From Blasia pusilla (Eukaryota > Marchantiophyta > Marchantiopsida > Blasiales): a stretch of 64,000 nucleotides of DNA. The position numbers and the translations under genes are program-made. The stretch covers positions 14,446,001 to 14,510,000 of the forward strand of contig CM114274.1 of the NCBI GenBank assembly GCA_050084515.1. Direction: 5' to 3'. The notes beneath the pieces are model-generated. The model ran no database searches, was not told where the DNA came from, and worked only from the letters and a program-made list of their open reading frames with translations. Positions 11,420 through 23,400 of the stretch are shown in pieces; position 1 is the stretch's first letter, and each line of letters begins with the position of its first letter.

Positions 11420-12860
11420 GGAGGTAGAGCTTTTTTTTTGCAACTCGTCTTGTTGGATTCAAGAGCGCAACCCTTGATATTGGGGAAAGCAACATTGATA
11501 GGATTGGGCCAAATGAGGGCCGATGAGGAACGTTTTCCATTCATGATATAGATATCCTTGGATGGAGCGAGTACAATGCAGTTCATCACGTGACATCAAT
11601 TCGTGGTGAGGATTCGACCCCGACATCCATCAGATGAGTCCGTGGTGCGAGCCAAGGCTATAGTGACCAATGCCAAGCCCTATAACGTCTTGCATTTGAT
11701 TCGAGGAGCAGAGTTGTATCGGATGGGGTTTTCTTTGGATTATTGGGAGGTATCAGCGTCCTATAGACCAGGATAGTAGTCAAGTGATGGATGATACAGG
11801 CCATTACCCGTTCAATTCACTGATGGAGTGATCAAGCGATGGCCAATGGAGATCACATGGAGCGAGTATAGGTCGATGAGCAAATCCCCACGTTTATATA
11901 TGATGGACCAACTTGGTCCCACATGAGATGTTGCGGAGGACTTATGCAAGAGTGGAGCACCCATCCCGTTTTTTGGTGGATTCTATTCATGATCGAGGTC
12001 GTCAATCACATGTAGTGTGGGATAATAATCGACTGCCATTGACTATGGTCAACAAGATTGGCTTGCCATTGACAATCTTTTCCACTTTTGTGAGTTTCCC
12101 CGCTTCCTATGCATATAAGGAGGCCAATCTTGGCTTGGTTAGGGATGACCAAGCATACCAGTTCGTGGAGCCCAACGCCGATGAGTGAGAGCCTACGATG
12201 GGATTTCCCACAGGAGTGACGAAAATACCGTTAGTATCAAAGGCATCCAAAAAATATGTCGTGGGTCAAGCAATAGATGTGAACTGCTTAACATGGATGA
12301 TCAGTTTAGGAGTAGTTGAGCAGCGTCGGATGAGATTGCGAGAGATCACAACTATTGCATTAGTGAGACACATGCCTACTAAGACGGTTGAGGCAGTGTC
12401 TAGGGGCGAGATTCGAGAAGATCAACATACCAGGGGTGATCGAGAGAGATACCCTTGGACTCCTTGGGATGTTTTTCAAATATGTTGAGAGATGATATCC
12501 ATAACATCGAGCGTGGTGCCCGATATTGCACATGGAAGAGGCGAGAGTTTGTAGTTGGCGGTAGGGGAGCAGTCGAGTCGTGTTGTCCAAGATGGGGTTG
12601 CACCATAGCAACCACTGATATCCGTGCCCGAGACTTAACATAGTCACGATGGAGACTTGGGAGTCATATATGAGCCCTAAGTTGAGAGGAGGAGCGCGAC
12701 ACCGGATACATCAGCTCCTTAGGAGTTATAGGAGTTTTTTTTGCATTTAGCATGCAAGATTTGGGTACGCTAAAGGGTCCACGGATCCGCATTAAGTTGT
12801 CTAGCGACACAGAGATCTTTTGTCAACCCTAGAGGTACAGTGATATGGAGCGGGGGCATG
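11420..12860 (+). pseudogene. Copy D2: protease, methyltransferase C-terminus and RT N-terminus
   Basis: A decayed internal fragment of the same family as A and B. About 11420-11770 aligns with the protease region of B (ending YRMGFSLDYWE). A deletion at about 11800-11900 removes the rest of the protease linker and methyltransferase motifs I-VI. From 11905 the C-terminal methyltransferase is readable: PTFVSFPASYAYKEA-like target-recognition sequence, motif IX (EPNADE, then a stop, then MGFPTGVT) and motif X (VVGQAIDVNCLTWM). A 12650-12860 stretch matches the segment before RT (ETWE..., YRSFF). Stops and shifts make it non-functional. It is independent evidence that the methyltransferase sits between protease and RT. 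Confidence 0.8.
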
Positions 12861-12913
12861 TAGGATGAGGAATTGATCCCCACTATGAGTGATGAGGGAG
12901 GCTGTTCACGATT

Positions 12914-13240
12914 GAATCCGCGGCTATAATGATTCTAGCAGTTGGATGAGGTAAGGGTGGTGTGGGAGTAGCTCTACATTTAGGCACAATGGCGGCCGTA
13001 GGAAGGAAATACTACCCACTAGGAGGGAGGCGCTTGGATGCCTGACTACGACAAGTAGAGCCGTTTAGCTAGTTAAGATCCACAGCTACAATGACAGTAT
13101 GTGTTGGATGAGGTTAGGGCGGTGCGGGAATGGTTCCGCATTTAGGCACAGCGGCGATTGTAGGGAGGAAATACTCCCCACTAGGAGGGAGGTGCTTGGA
13201 TGCTCGGCTACAACAACTAGAGTCGTTTAGCTGGTTAGGG
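12914..13240. repeat. Two-copy tandem repeat, unit about 163 bp
   Basis: Units begin near 12914 and 13077 and share GTTGGATGAGGT.AGGG, CATTTAGGCACA, GGAAATACT.CCCACTAGG and GTTTAGCT.GTTA in order. They are moderately diverged. They lie just beyond the D2 fragment, and no coding function is evident. Confidence 0.8.
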
Positions 13241-13396
13241 TAGGGTAAGCTACGCCACGGGTGCGCATGTGACCACGATGGATCTTAGAACTCCCCTAGA
13301 ACAGCTACAGACGGAAAGCAGAGTATGGTATTGATCGACAGATCTTAGCAAATGTTAGTCTGTCCAACGGTCGCGTGCTAGGTCCCATTGCCCAAT

Positions 13397-14786
13397 CACT
13401 AGAAGAAAATCTTGCATTGTATGTTTTCTATATATGACTAGGTTGAGTCATTAATGGTACAAAATGATTCGTAATTACCCATATAGTCATACAAACCAAG
13501 TCATTTACTGATAATGACTAAGGCTTTCGAGTCATTAATAAATGATTAACACATAAAAAAAATTCATCTATTTGCTCCTCGTTTATCCATCCTCCATCTA
13601 TCCATCCATTTTCTGTCCATGGACACTCCCTCCATCCATCCATTTTATTTCCATCAACACTCATTCCATCCATCCATGTTTTGTGCAATGATCCTCTCTC
13701 CCTCCATACATTTTACATACTCCATTTGTACTCCATCAATTGTAAAGTCTTCCCACTCTCCGTCCATTCATTCATCCTTCCTTCATCTACTACCAAAACT
13801 TGGCGGGTATAGGATTCGGACCTCAACCACTTTCACCAAAGTGAGGCTTGCTACCACTATCCTATGCACTCAATCTCATTTAATTGCATTAATTAAAACC
13901 TTATGTCTATACAATAGATTTTTTTCTTTTCTAAGATTTAGATTTGAGATTCATTTAATTTAGAAAGAAGTAATAGACTATATGGATGAAAAAAATTAAG
14001 TTCAAAAAATTAATATATATGTATATATTTATATATATGAAAATTTTATTTATTGAATGATTTTCTGGAATATCTAAACCCTAAAATGAAAAAATACATA
14101 TATGGGGGTTGGTGTGAAAATCACAAACCATCTCATAGTTAGAAAAAAATTTATTTCAAATCTTATGAAAACAAAATGCATCTTTCATCAAATTGGTAAT
14201 GTGAATTTCATTGAAATAGTCTTGGTTAACATTTTTTCCTTCTAAACTCATATTTGCAATCGCTTTAATTGCGAGCTCCGTGGTACTAGTCTTGATGAAT
14301 TATTATTTTCTTTTTACTTAAATTCATAAAAATATGGTTTGAAAATACTTCAAATCCTTCATAATTGGACTAGAGGTATGTAGATTTAATGTTTTAAGAA
14401 AAAATTATAGAATTAAATTTGAAACATTGAAAAGAATCCGTAGTCATGAAGATGTCAAAGCTAATGCAAATGCAATATTCAACTTAAAATTATCTTCTCA
14501 TTGAAGTTCATACCATATATTTAATGGTATTTTAAAAAAATTAATTTGAATTTTTAACCCACTTAATTTAAATATTTTTTCCTATATACTATTGGGTAAT
14601 TTCCAAATTAATTTATAAATCATTTACATACAATAGATTATAATTACTATATAAGTGATGAGAATATGATTGTATTGGTTCAGTAAATCATAAAAATGAA
14701 ATTAAACCAACCAAGTCATAGTTTGAATCATTTTGTACACAAATCATTAAATGGTAGGTCATAAAAACCATATTTTTGTTCTAGTG
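13397..14786. mobile_element. Non-autonomous CACTA (En/Spm-type) DNA transposon
   Basis: The left terminus CACTAGAAGAAAAT (13397) and right terminus ATTTTTGTTCTAGTG (ending 14786) form a terminal inverted repeat of CACTA type. Subterminal copies of a GAGTCATTAAT/AATGATT motif cluster within about 170 bp of each end, as is usual for this superfamily, and the end regions are inverted copies of each other. Length is 1390 bp and no transposase is present. The interior holds a TCCATCCA-type tandem run (about 13590-13700). A 3-bp target duplication is not exact (AAT versus TAT). Confidence 0.75.
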
Positions 14787-15895
14787 TATATAGTCATTCC
14801 TATAGTTATAGATTTCTATTGCAATGTACAATAGAAATCTTCAATAAATAAATAGCTAAAATCATATGGCGTGAATATGTCTATAAGCCGCCAAATTTGA
14901 CCAAGAAAAGTAAGGCTCCATGAGGATACATATGTCTGCACAAGCATACTTAAGTAAAATGGAGTAGCTCTCATGGACTTTCTATCTAGCATCTTACAAT
15001 TCATGACTATTGAGTAAAGCTTGATAAAATTGAACTGAAAAGAGTGAAAGAATTCCCTATTGTGCCCATGTATTTGAATGCTTCATCATCTTAAAACGAA
15101 TCCCTTCAAGGATCTATAACGAGGCCCTTATCCATAACGTCTTCCATGGGGATTAGATAGTAAAGATAAAAATAGAATCTAGACAGTTTAAAATATTAAG
15201 TAATATCCACTTTATTTTTTTAAAATATTACAAGAAATGAAAAAACATTTCTTGTAAAAAAAATGCATAATAAAAAAATTGACAACTAACGAACATAAAT
15301 ATCAACTCAGCTTAGATAAGTCTGACAAGATGTCGTTGGTAAGATGTGAAAATCTCGTCACCCCAAGTAGTGGCGCTACTACTTCCAATACTTCAATCTG
15401 ATGGGTTAGCCCACTTATTCAATTTGAACACGTTAAGACGAGCGCATCCTCAAGCTAGAAAAGAAAAAGCTGCAACTTCAGCCAGAACCGTCAATGGGTT
15501 GGTCGAAATTGAGAGATGGCGTAAGGGGAGGAGTTCGAAAACCAAGACGGCACTCTCCTATAGTACTATAGTAGATAGCTAGAATCTGGATGTCTCGTAG
15601 AAAGTTCCGGAGTCTAGATTGCGGGTGTACGTTACACGTTTTTGTTTCCTTGTCAGATTTGACCCGTGACACAACCTAATATTCATGAATGATTGGCCCT
15701 CTTCTAGTCAAACTGGAATGGCTCGGTCCAGACTCCAGACCCGGGTTCGACCTTTGCGGAGCCACCAGGTCAACAGAAAGTAAAAAGAGCTCCACCCCCA
15801 GCTATTTGGGGCAGGTTTAGAGCACGCTACACCATCCCTACGACCCGTCATAAATGAAGGAAGGGGATCCCATGAGTCACGTGAGTCTCGGGCAG
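14787..15895. other. No gene recognised; two hairpins
   Basis: Perfect inverted repeats lie at 14811-14821/14829-14839 (11 bp) and 15228-15239/15246-15257 (12 bp). The 15570-15680 stretch matches 1430-1530. No coding region is supported. Confidence 0.5.
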
Positions 15896-16574
15896 ACAAC
15901 CTCGGGCAGACAGGAACATGCAGGCCAGGCCTTGATTCTTTCATCCTGGAATAACGAGTCAAACCTCGGCCAAGCATCGGAACCAACAACTGGGTGAGCA
16001 GTCGTTCTCGTATTAGCAATTCTTTGCAGATAACAGTCCTGCATCGAGAGGCTTTGCAGTCTTTTTCTGTACTTCGTCTAACTCTAACGGGATCCTATTG
16101 GAATCCATGCGCAGGAACAACGATCTACGTAAAAAATTACCCTGGGTCTACTTCTGTCACTGCACTCGACCAGAGTGGTTCAGCTCGATTGTTATACTCG
16201 GCTGGATATGGTGCATGCTTGTGTCTAGCGATGACAGTGTTGTTTGAACACTAAACAACTACACTCGCTGACTTCAAAGTTCGCGTTCGGTGCAGTTTGG
16301 GGTGGTCCAGATAAGGAGCTCATCCCTCGCGGGATGCGACTGCGCCTCATCCCCCGCAGACGACTTCAATCTCACCGGCGGCTTTCGAGAGCCAAAAACT
16401 CGTCACTAGGTGCTGGAACTATGAGCGGCGAGATAAGTTTTGCGCTGTTAATGGTACTCCTCGAGTTTTCTGTGGCAGCTGGATTGACGATTGATATCAA
16501 CTCAGACTACTCGTGTGGACCTACGAGTGACCTCACATGCGAAGGAAGTGCCAGTACTACCAGCGCAGGTTTAT
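15896..16574 (+). repeat. 679-bp direct repeat, copy 1 (promoter and N-terminus of lectin kinase)
   Basis: The sequence from 15896 to 16574 recurs at 16590-17268 with a constant offset of 694 bp and only 15 bp between copies. One substitution was seen (a TAC codon at 16508-16510 versus TTC in copy 2), so the duplication is very recent. The unit holds the upstream region and the first roughly 50 codons of the lectin gene. Confidence 0.95.
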
Positions 16575-16588
16575 GGTACAACCTATGA
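16421..16588 (+). pseudogene. Truncated duplicate N-terminus of lectin receptor kinase
   Basis: The upstream copy produced by the 679-bp duplication. It starts with the same ATG context as the full gene, encodes the signal peptide and the first beta strand of the lectin domain (about 50 family residues), then leaves the duplicated unit and stops at 16588 after 55 residues (ending GLWYNL). It carries its own copy of the promoter, so it may be transcribed. A read-through transcript might reach the intact gene. It differs from the intact gene by a Tyr for Phe near residue 30. Confidence 0.85.
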
Positions 16589-16589
16589 A

Positions 16590-17268
16590 ACAACCTCGGG
16601 CAGACAGGAACATGCAGGCCAGGCCTTGATTCTTTCATCCTGGAATAACGAGTCAAACCTCGGCCAAGCATCGGAACCAACAACTGGGTGAGCAGTCGTT
16701 CTCGTATTAGCAATTCTTTGCAGATAACAGTCCTGCATCGAGAGGCTTTGCAGTCTTTTTCTGTACTTCGTCTAACTCTAACGGGATCCTATTGGAATCC
16801 ATGCGCAGGAACAACGATCTACGTAAAAAATTACCCTGGGTCTACTTCTGTCACTGCACTCGACCAGAGTGGTTCAGCTCGATTGTTATACTCGGCTGGA
16901 TATGGTGCATGCTTGTGTCTAGCGATGACAGTGTTGTTTGAACACTAAACAACTACACTCGCTGACTTCAAAGTTCGCGTTCGGTGCAGTTTGGGGTGGT
17001 CCAGATAAGGAGCTCATCCCTCGCGGGATGCGACTGCGCCTCATCCCCCGCAGACGACTTCAATCTCACCGGCGGCTTTCGAGAGCCAAAAACTCGTCAC
17101 TAGGTGCTGGAACTATGAGCGGCGAGATAAGTTTTGCGCTGTTAATGGTACTCCTCGAGTTTTCTGTGGCAGCTGGATTGACGATTGATATCAACTCAGA
17201 CTTCTCGTGTGGACCTACGAGTGACCTCACATGCGAAGGAAGTGCCAGTACTACCAGCGCAGGTTTAT
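16590..17268 (+). repeat. 679-bp direct repeat, copy 2
   Basis: The downstream copy of the repeat at 15896-16574. It forms the immediate promoter, leader and first codons of the intact lectin receptor kinase. Confidence 0.95.
16660..17114 (+). promoter_or_regulatory. Conserved upstream region of lectin kinase
   Basis: About 450 bp before the start codon aligns with the region upstream of the lectin-TM gene (54828-55260, opposite strand). Shared landmarks in order include CCAAGCATCGGA, GGGTGAGCAGTCGTTC, a CTATTGGAATccATG-type block, GCAGGAACAACGAT and ACTCGCTGACT. The conservation across two diverged paralogues suggests promoter or leader function. No core promoter element can be assigned with confidence. 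The open frame extends 59 codons upstream of 17115 without conservation. Confidence 0.55.
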
Positions 17269-19220
17269 TAAAACTTACGCCGGATCCACCGAACAGAAAC
17301 CAGACAGATGATTTCTATTACAATACCGTAGGAGTCGCTCTTTACAGCTCACCTCTCCAGGTGTTCCGCCCGCCCATGAACCAAAGTGCGTCTTTTAGCA
17401 CAAGTTTCAGTTTCCAAATCGAGCCGAAGTTCATCTCCACGAATGAAACAGCGGGAGTAAGTTATTATGCCCCAGGTGATGGAATGGCCTTCGTGATGTT
17501 TGATAAGCCGAACTGGATAGGTGATAGTGGTGGGAGTTTGGGTATATACTCCACTAGTGGGCCAGGAACGTTGGCTGTGGAGTTCGACACATTCCAGAAC
17601 GGGTTTGACTTTGATAATAATCATGTGGGCATAGACATTGAGAGTATCGAGTCCAAGATCGCAAGAAATGCAAGTGACGTGAATATGGCTTTGGTCTTCA
17701 CCCCAAGGGTGTTCGCTTGGATCGATTACAATGCGTCCTCGTCAATTCTCGAGGTAAGGATACACGAGAGAAATGCGAGGCCGGTGGCGGCTTTCATCTC
17801 TTATCCCTTGAATCTTTCCGATATCTTCAAGCAGGATCTCGTTTGGGTGGGATTCTCAGGTGCAAATGGGATGTGCAATTGCCACAACTATTACACGATA
17901 CATGATTGGAAGCTCACAAGTTCACCCCCCACACCGTCGCCTTCGCCATCTCCGGATCCTGTTTCTTTGATACCCCCCCCGCCGGTCGAACCGAAACCCT
18001 CAAGATCAATTGTGGGCACAATTGGGGGAGTGGGTGGCGGGATTGCGGTCATCTTTCTTCTCTCCGTACTCCTTTGCTGCTACTGTGCGCGAAGAAAGAA
18101 AGTGGCTGCCCCATCCGGCAGAGGATCGCTGGCGTCTCATTTGGACCAAGGGAACTTCACGTACAAACAGCTATGTGTGGCCACCAATAATTACCATGAG
18201 AGCTCAAAACTGGGACAAGGTGGATGTGGTAGTGTGTACCGTGGAGAGATTCCTGGCACAGGCCAGTTGGTGGCGGTGAAGAGAGTGAATACTGAGTCGG
18301 AAGGCGGCGAGAAACAGTATGTGGCCGAGGTGACAGTTATTAGCCAGATTCGACACAGGAACATCGTTCAGTTACTGGGTTGGTGCAATGAAGGATTGGA
18401 GCTTCTGCTGGTGTACGAGCTCATGCCCAATGGAAGCTTGGATAAGGCTCTATTCAAACCCGCCGATAATTTAAGCATCTTACCCTGGAACACCCGATTC
18501 AATATTGTATCTGGAACAACTGCAGCTCTCCAGTATCTACACGAAGGTTGCCGACAGCAGGTGATTCATCGAGATGTGAAATCCAGCAATATCATGCTTG
18601 ATGAGAACTTCAATGCCATGCTGGGGGATTTCGGGCTAGCTCGAATGATGGATCATAGGAAGAAGCCTGACACTACATTGGTTGTAGGTACGTGGGGTTA
18701 CATAGCCCCTGAAGTTCCCGTCACGGGCAAGTTCACCGAGAGGACGGATATTTTCGCCTTAGGAGCAGTCTGCTTGGAGGTAGCATGTGGCAGGAAGGCC
18801 TTAGATCCCGTGCGGCCAGAAAACGAGATTTTATTGGTCGATTGGGTGTGGAGTAAGCTCAGCGCTGATGATCTGTTTAGCGTGGTAGACAGTAGACTTG
18901 AGGGTAACTTCGATGTGCAACAAATGGAGCTAGTCCTTCTCCTAGGGCTTTTGTGCTCTCATCCGGATCCATCTAAGCGCCCTTCCATTCACCAAGTCTT
19001 CGAGATTTTGAAGGGTCGCGCGGACATGCTAACCGTACCCGCCTCGAAACCAGCGCCCGTTTATCTCTCTGACTTACCTCGATATCGCCCTCACCTGTCC
19101 AGTTTATATTCCGCATCAAAGTCAGGCTCTGTTCTTACTACTTCATCAAGTTCTGGAGCCTCGAATTCGTCAGGCGCGGATTCCGGATTGAAGGCTACCG
19201 AAACTTCGACGCTTCTGTAG
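17115..19220 (+). CDS. L-type lectin receptor-like kinase, intact, intronless
   Basis: A predicted plasma-membrane receptor kinase of 701 residues. The start at 17115 is chosen because it gives a signal peptide (residues 1-21) like its paralogue at 54827; the frame is open 59 codons further up. The legume-lectin domain spans about 22-265, with GDGMAF, the signature VEFDTFQN at 155-162 followed by NNHVGID, and VWVGFSG. A Pro/Ser-rich linker leads to one membrane segment at about 300-322. The kinase (about 347-630) has GQGGCGSV, VAVK (Lys389), HRDVKSSN (Asp487), DFG (Asp505) and an APE motif followed by VPVTGKFTERTD, so it is an RD kinase with all key residues present. The C-terminal tail is Ser-rich. 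The family perceives extracellular or cell-wall ligands in defence and development; the ligand here is unknown. Its promoter and N-terminus are recently duplicated just upstream. Confidence 0.95.
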   Translation: MSGEISFALLMVLLEFSVAAGLTIDINSDFSCGPTSDLTCEGSASTTSAGLLKLTPDPPNRNQTDDFYYNTVGVALYSSPLQVFRPPMNQSASFSTSFSFQIEPKFISTNETAGVSYYAPGDGMAFVMFDKPNWIGDSGGSLGIYSTSGPGTLAVEFDTFQNGFDFDNNHVGIDIESIESKIARNASDVNMALVFTPRVFAWIDYNASSSILEVRIHERNARPVAAFISYPLNLSDIFKQDLVWVGFSGANGMCNCHNYYTIHDWKLTSSPPTPSPSPSPDPVSLIPPPPVEPKPSRSIVGTIGGVGGGIAVIFLLSVLLCCYCARRKKVAAPSGRGSLASHLDQGNFTYKQLCVATNNYHESSKLGQGGCGSVYRGEIPGTGQLVAVKRVNTESEGGEKQYVAEVTVISQIRHRNIVQLLGWCNEGLELLLVYELMPNGSLDKALFKPADNLSILPWNTRFNIVSGTTAALQYLHEGCRQQVIHRDVKSSNIMLDENFNAMLGDFGLARMMDHRKKPDTTLVVGTWGYIAPEVPVTGKFTERTDIFALGAVCLEVACGRKALDPVRPENEILLVDWVWSKLSADDLFSVVDSRLEGNFDVQQMELVLLLGLLCSHPDPSKRPSIHQVFEILKGRADMLTVPASKPAPVYLSDLPRYRPHLSSLYSASKSGSVLTTSSSSGASNSSGADSGLKATETSTLL

Positions 19221-20533
19221 CAGTCTGTTTGCGGGCGGTCATTTCAACTAGTTTAGAACCCAACATGTAAAAGAGGGATGAATCAAAACCGAGTGACTCT
19301 CAGAGAATTGTTCTTACAGATTTGCTTGCGGGATCCCATATCTATATTGGAATATATTGGAAAGGCGCATCTATACGACAATTGCAGTCAGCGGTTAAGG
19401 TTCTCAAAACTCCCTCTTGTTAACAAGTATTCCGGCTCCCTCCCTGAGTTTTAAACTTCCTTACGGGATTATAGGTGAGGTTGATACACAGATTTAGGGA
19501 CATCTTTTTTAACTCCAAGAAACACGAATGTTATGAAATCAATGACATAATGATGTTCCAATGGATGGATGGGTGAGATAGGAACTGATTTATTATTATT
19601 AAATGTGTATATCTTGTGTTGAGGATTCAAAATATACACATTTCTGAGTTTTAGTATTTCAGTTTGCCTCCCCTCTTGGAATTGTTGTTCAATTGTGCAA
19701 TGATTAGCAACGACAAGCAAACTATCTTCAAACAGTTCTAAGTGCTAAGATCATGAAGGGGAGTAATAGTGGTGATCTAATTTTTATTCTAGGTATTCCA
19801 TGGATTGTTGTGTACTCTAGTTTACCATTTGATTTAAGGAGATTTCAATTTCTTGTGGACCTTTTGCAATGACGACTAGTAAGTTTGAAGGTGAGACATT
19901 AGCTACCTTAAATGTTTTCTCTACAGAAATCTACACGGCTTTCTCTAGATTCTAGAGTAGGGTAATAAGGTTAGGGTGAAAAAATAGTCCATAACTTTTG
20001 AGTTTTGAACTTTTGGAAATTATTGGACAAACTTATGAAGTTTTGGGCACAAGAATTTTTTTCACAGGCATTTGCTTTGATTGGGCCGCCCAGTATATAG
20101 TATATGGTATCGAGTACCTAGCACCCTAGCTGAAAGTGCCATGCCTCAAATGTGGGAGTAACCTTAAGTTTGGCCAATAAATTTTGACAACAACTAAATT
20201 CCATTTTTTTATTTCCAAAACTATGTAATAAGCAAGTTGAGGCAGTGGTAGATTTTCCCTGTCGTGTTGGTGATTTGTCTAGGAGTTACGTCCTCTCACG
20301 ACCAAATTAGACGTTAGAGCTCCTGTTCCGTGGCTCATGGCGACAGCGGTTTGCTCCGCGGTGGTTTGGTTTGTTGCGTATTCGATGTTTTGTTGTTGTG
20401 AGGAGACAAACAAGGTACTGGTACTATTGTTGTTGATTAGGCCTCAATAGTAGAAAAACAAGTGGAGTTTTAAATGTTTGCTCTTATGCATACAAGAGAA
20501 TTTCCAATTACACTCATCTTTGAAAATCTTATT
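19221..20533. other. No gene recognised (3' flank of kinase)
   Basis: Presumed 3' untranslated region followed by AT-rich intergenic DNA. No coding region or element ends identified. Confidence 0.4.
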
Positions 20534-20961
20534 GTCAAGCTCCAATCTCATGTAAGTACAATTGAAGTGTGATTACTATAGTTCTTACTGAAAATATCTA
20601 TTATATACACCTTTGAGATTCTAGTGGAGCACATTTATTAAGAGGTATATTCTTACACCTCTCATGCTCCTCTTTTTATTACAACTTGAAAAAAATAGTT
20701 TTATGGAAGTTTGTCTCATGGTCAAGCTACAATCTCATTATAAGTAGAATGTAGTGTGATTACTATAGTTCTTACAAAAAAAACTATTATATAAAGCTTT
20801 GAGATAATCTCAAAGGTGTATACAATATATTTTAGATCATTATGGTGGAACACATTCATTAAAAGTTATATTCTTACACCCATGTCTCTCAATAGCTCCT
20901 CTAATGCTCACTTTTTTTATCGTAGCCTGGAAATTAATTTTGTGGAAGTTTGTCTCTGCGG
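20534..20961. repeat. Two-copy tandem repeat, about 190-240 bp
   Basis: Units start at GTCAAGCT.CAATCTCAT (20534 and 20721) and share GTGTGATTACTATAGTTCTTAC, ATTCTTACACC and TGGAAGTTTGTCTC. The second unit carries an extra stretch of about 40 bp. Both are diverged and non-coding. Confidence 0.75.
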
Positions 20962-22109
20962 CTTTCCGACTTGCATTTGGTCCGCCTAGGCGCTCCCCAT
21001 TTGCTCCTCCAAAATGTGCTTTACTTTCGCAACTTATCCTTCCAAATCACTTCAATAAGCTCGTGCCATTTGGCCACTTTTGGATGGTAGAGACTTATCC
21101 ATCCATCGTAGCTCAATATAGATACCTCAACAATTTAACTAAGGTATTTTCATCTCTTTCTTTGATATTTTCCCTTGACCATAACTTTGGCCATAAACAA
21201 TATGCTAACAACACTATCATTGTTTGGACGGGAGGTCCTTGTAACTAAACTCCATCCCCTATCTTCCCTCCTTTTTTGCTTTGGAACTCTTCTTTGTACG
21301 CCATGGGATTGTCTCCTTCAAATTGTTTGTGTGGTGACATTAAAAACTTCCCATAAATATACGGTTCCTTCTAGCCTCCAAGTCTCAATTTAGACGATCA
21401 AACTTATGTTTTGATCTTCATTTCACATGAATATTTAGAATATATTTATGCTCTCAAAATAAAATAAAAATTTATCACATGCATTTTATTTTCTTGACAA
21501 GTTATGTCGACCCCGTTTATTTGTAAAACTATACCAAATGAAAGAGTAATATAGGGTTAGAGGTGGGCTTCTTTCTTGAAAATCTGAGAGAATTTGGAAA
21601 AAGCTTAGAGATTATCGGGGATCAAAATAGAATTTTTGTCCAAAATGGAGAAAAAAACTACATGAGATGAAGAAACCGGTCCCGACTATTTTCCATTTCC
21701 CAAAATATCCAGAAAGCTGCCGCGCAGAGTTCATTTCACTTATGAGCTTGTTCATGACCTGCTACAACAGTTACAATATCTCTACGATGCATCGACCTTT
21801 GCTTGTACTCGTTTTTATGGCGCGTCCCATGGAGAGGCCCGTATCGGCCCTCAGGACGCGGGAGTGACGGGTTAGGTGAGTCGGTGACTGGAGTGCACAA
21901 GAATATAAATAGCGAACAGAAAACTTTTGAGAGTGATTATCACGTCAACAAGTGTGCGGCCAGCAATAATGGGAGTAGTTCGCCCCACTACAACTTGGGA
22001 CAAAATGATCATTCGATGAACGACTACGACCAGACATGGTGGGATCGCATGAACTAGTGAAAGGAAATCATTTCATAAAATTTTAAACAAATATTTTTCT
22101 AAGATATAG
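20962..22109. other. No gene recognised
   Basis: Short frames at 21667-22057 overlap in two phases and match nothing recognisable. Confidence 0.4.
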
Positions 22110-22445
22110 ATTTGTGTCACCTGTACTTTCGTGTCGGGGGTAGAGAAGACGTACTTATGGAAAAAGAGATCCTTATAACCGGGGTTCCTAGCAGGGTCCG
22201 GGGAGTTTTATCGTGACAACTGGTAAATTTCCGGTCTCTACAAAACGAGCGGAAATTTTTGAAGTTTTCGTCATTCCAGCCGGCTAAAGAGATACGAATA
22301 CAAAGGACACCCTCCCTGAACCCTCGGTTTTTGGCCGGTAAGTGACGAACTGAATCGGAAATTCTCAATTTCTACCGGCTAGCTCAACAAGTAACCCTGG
22401 TTCTCCCCGGACATTGGTTCCTAGCAAGGCGTGAGAAAACTGGAA
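22110..22445 (-). repeat. S repeat, copy 1
   Basis: The reverse complement aligns with 38655-38910. Shared landmarks are AATGTCCGGGGAGAACC.GGGTTAC, GAATTTCCGATTCA, CGGCCAAAAACCG and GAGACCGGAAAT. The class is unknown; no terminal repeats or coding sequence were seen. Confidence 0.65.
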
Positions 22446-23400
22446 GCCTATAAAGTAAACTAGTAGGGACCTTTACTATGCTTTATAATATGATCTTTGA
22501 AAGAAATAAATTTATAAGTTATTGGGAACAGAAAACATAGAATTTTTTAAAAGAAATTAGTCTCATTTTATGTGATAAAAATGATTCAAGAATTGTTTTA
22601 TTTTATTTCATGAACGAAATTTTGAGCATAATATTTTGGATGTAATGTTTTATTTAAATGTGTCACTTACCTTTATAGTATGAATGTAATTCTTTTGTCT
22701 TATTTTAGATCATGCCACATATAATTGATCAATAGTGAGCATGAACAAACATTTTTAGGTTGAAGCACTCTATGGGATACATGGAATAAAAATTCATACA
22801 CAATTTGCTTCCCTAAAATAATTTTAATATTTAAAATATATTAAGTTGCATGAATCCGAACATGACTTGGAATGATCAATTAAGATCCATTCTCTTATCA
22901 TTATTCTCTTATTCTGAAATAGGATTATTTCATGAAATTAAGACATGGTCGTTAAGAGTACTGATCATTATCTCTCTGTGAAATCAAGATATGAATTCCC
23001 TATTTATATCCTTAACATCTCTATTGTCGTACGCAAACACGTTGCTAGAAAATATACAATATTGTGAATAATCAAAAGAAGGAGCAAGAACAATTTTTTT
23101 TTCTAATTTAATTAAAGCGAAAGAGTGAGCTTAGAAGCTAGGCATACGCAACTAAAGTTGGTTATTACTTGTGCAATCAAATTGAGTCTTACATGAAATT
23201 ATCAATAAATATTTTTATCAACTATTGAAATTTAAAACAGGAATCCATCCAAAAAATCCTTTTGAATCAAGAAATAAATTTTGTTTTTGAAATTGATCAT
23301 GACTTAAATATGTGTTTCTTTGAATTTCAACTTCTCAAAGTTTAAGTTATAATAAGATCTATTCTTTATTTACATACTTTTTGGAAAGTTCATAAAATAA
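22446..23400. other. AT-rich, no gene recognised
   Basis: Strongly AT-rich DNA without recognisable features. Confidence 0.45.

Noticed and set aside
15994-16254. Identical 86-codon open frames at 15994-16254 and 16688-16948
   Set aside because: They are the same non-coding promoter sequence copied by the 679-bp duplication; the paralogous lectin promoter does not preserve the frame.
16938-17114. N-terminal extension of the lectin kinase frame
   Set aside because: The frame is open, but the paralogue starts at the residue equivalent to 17115, which also gives the signal peptide; the extension is basic and unconserved.
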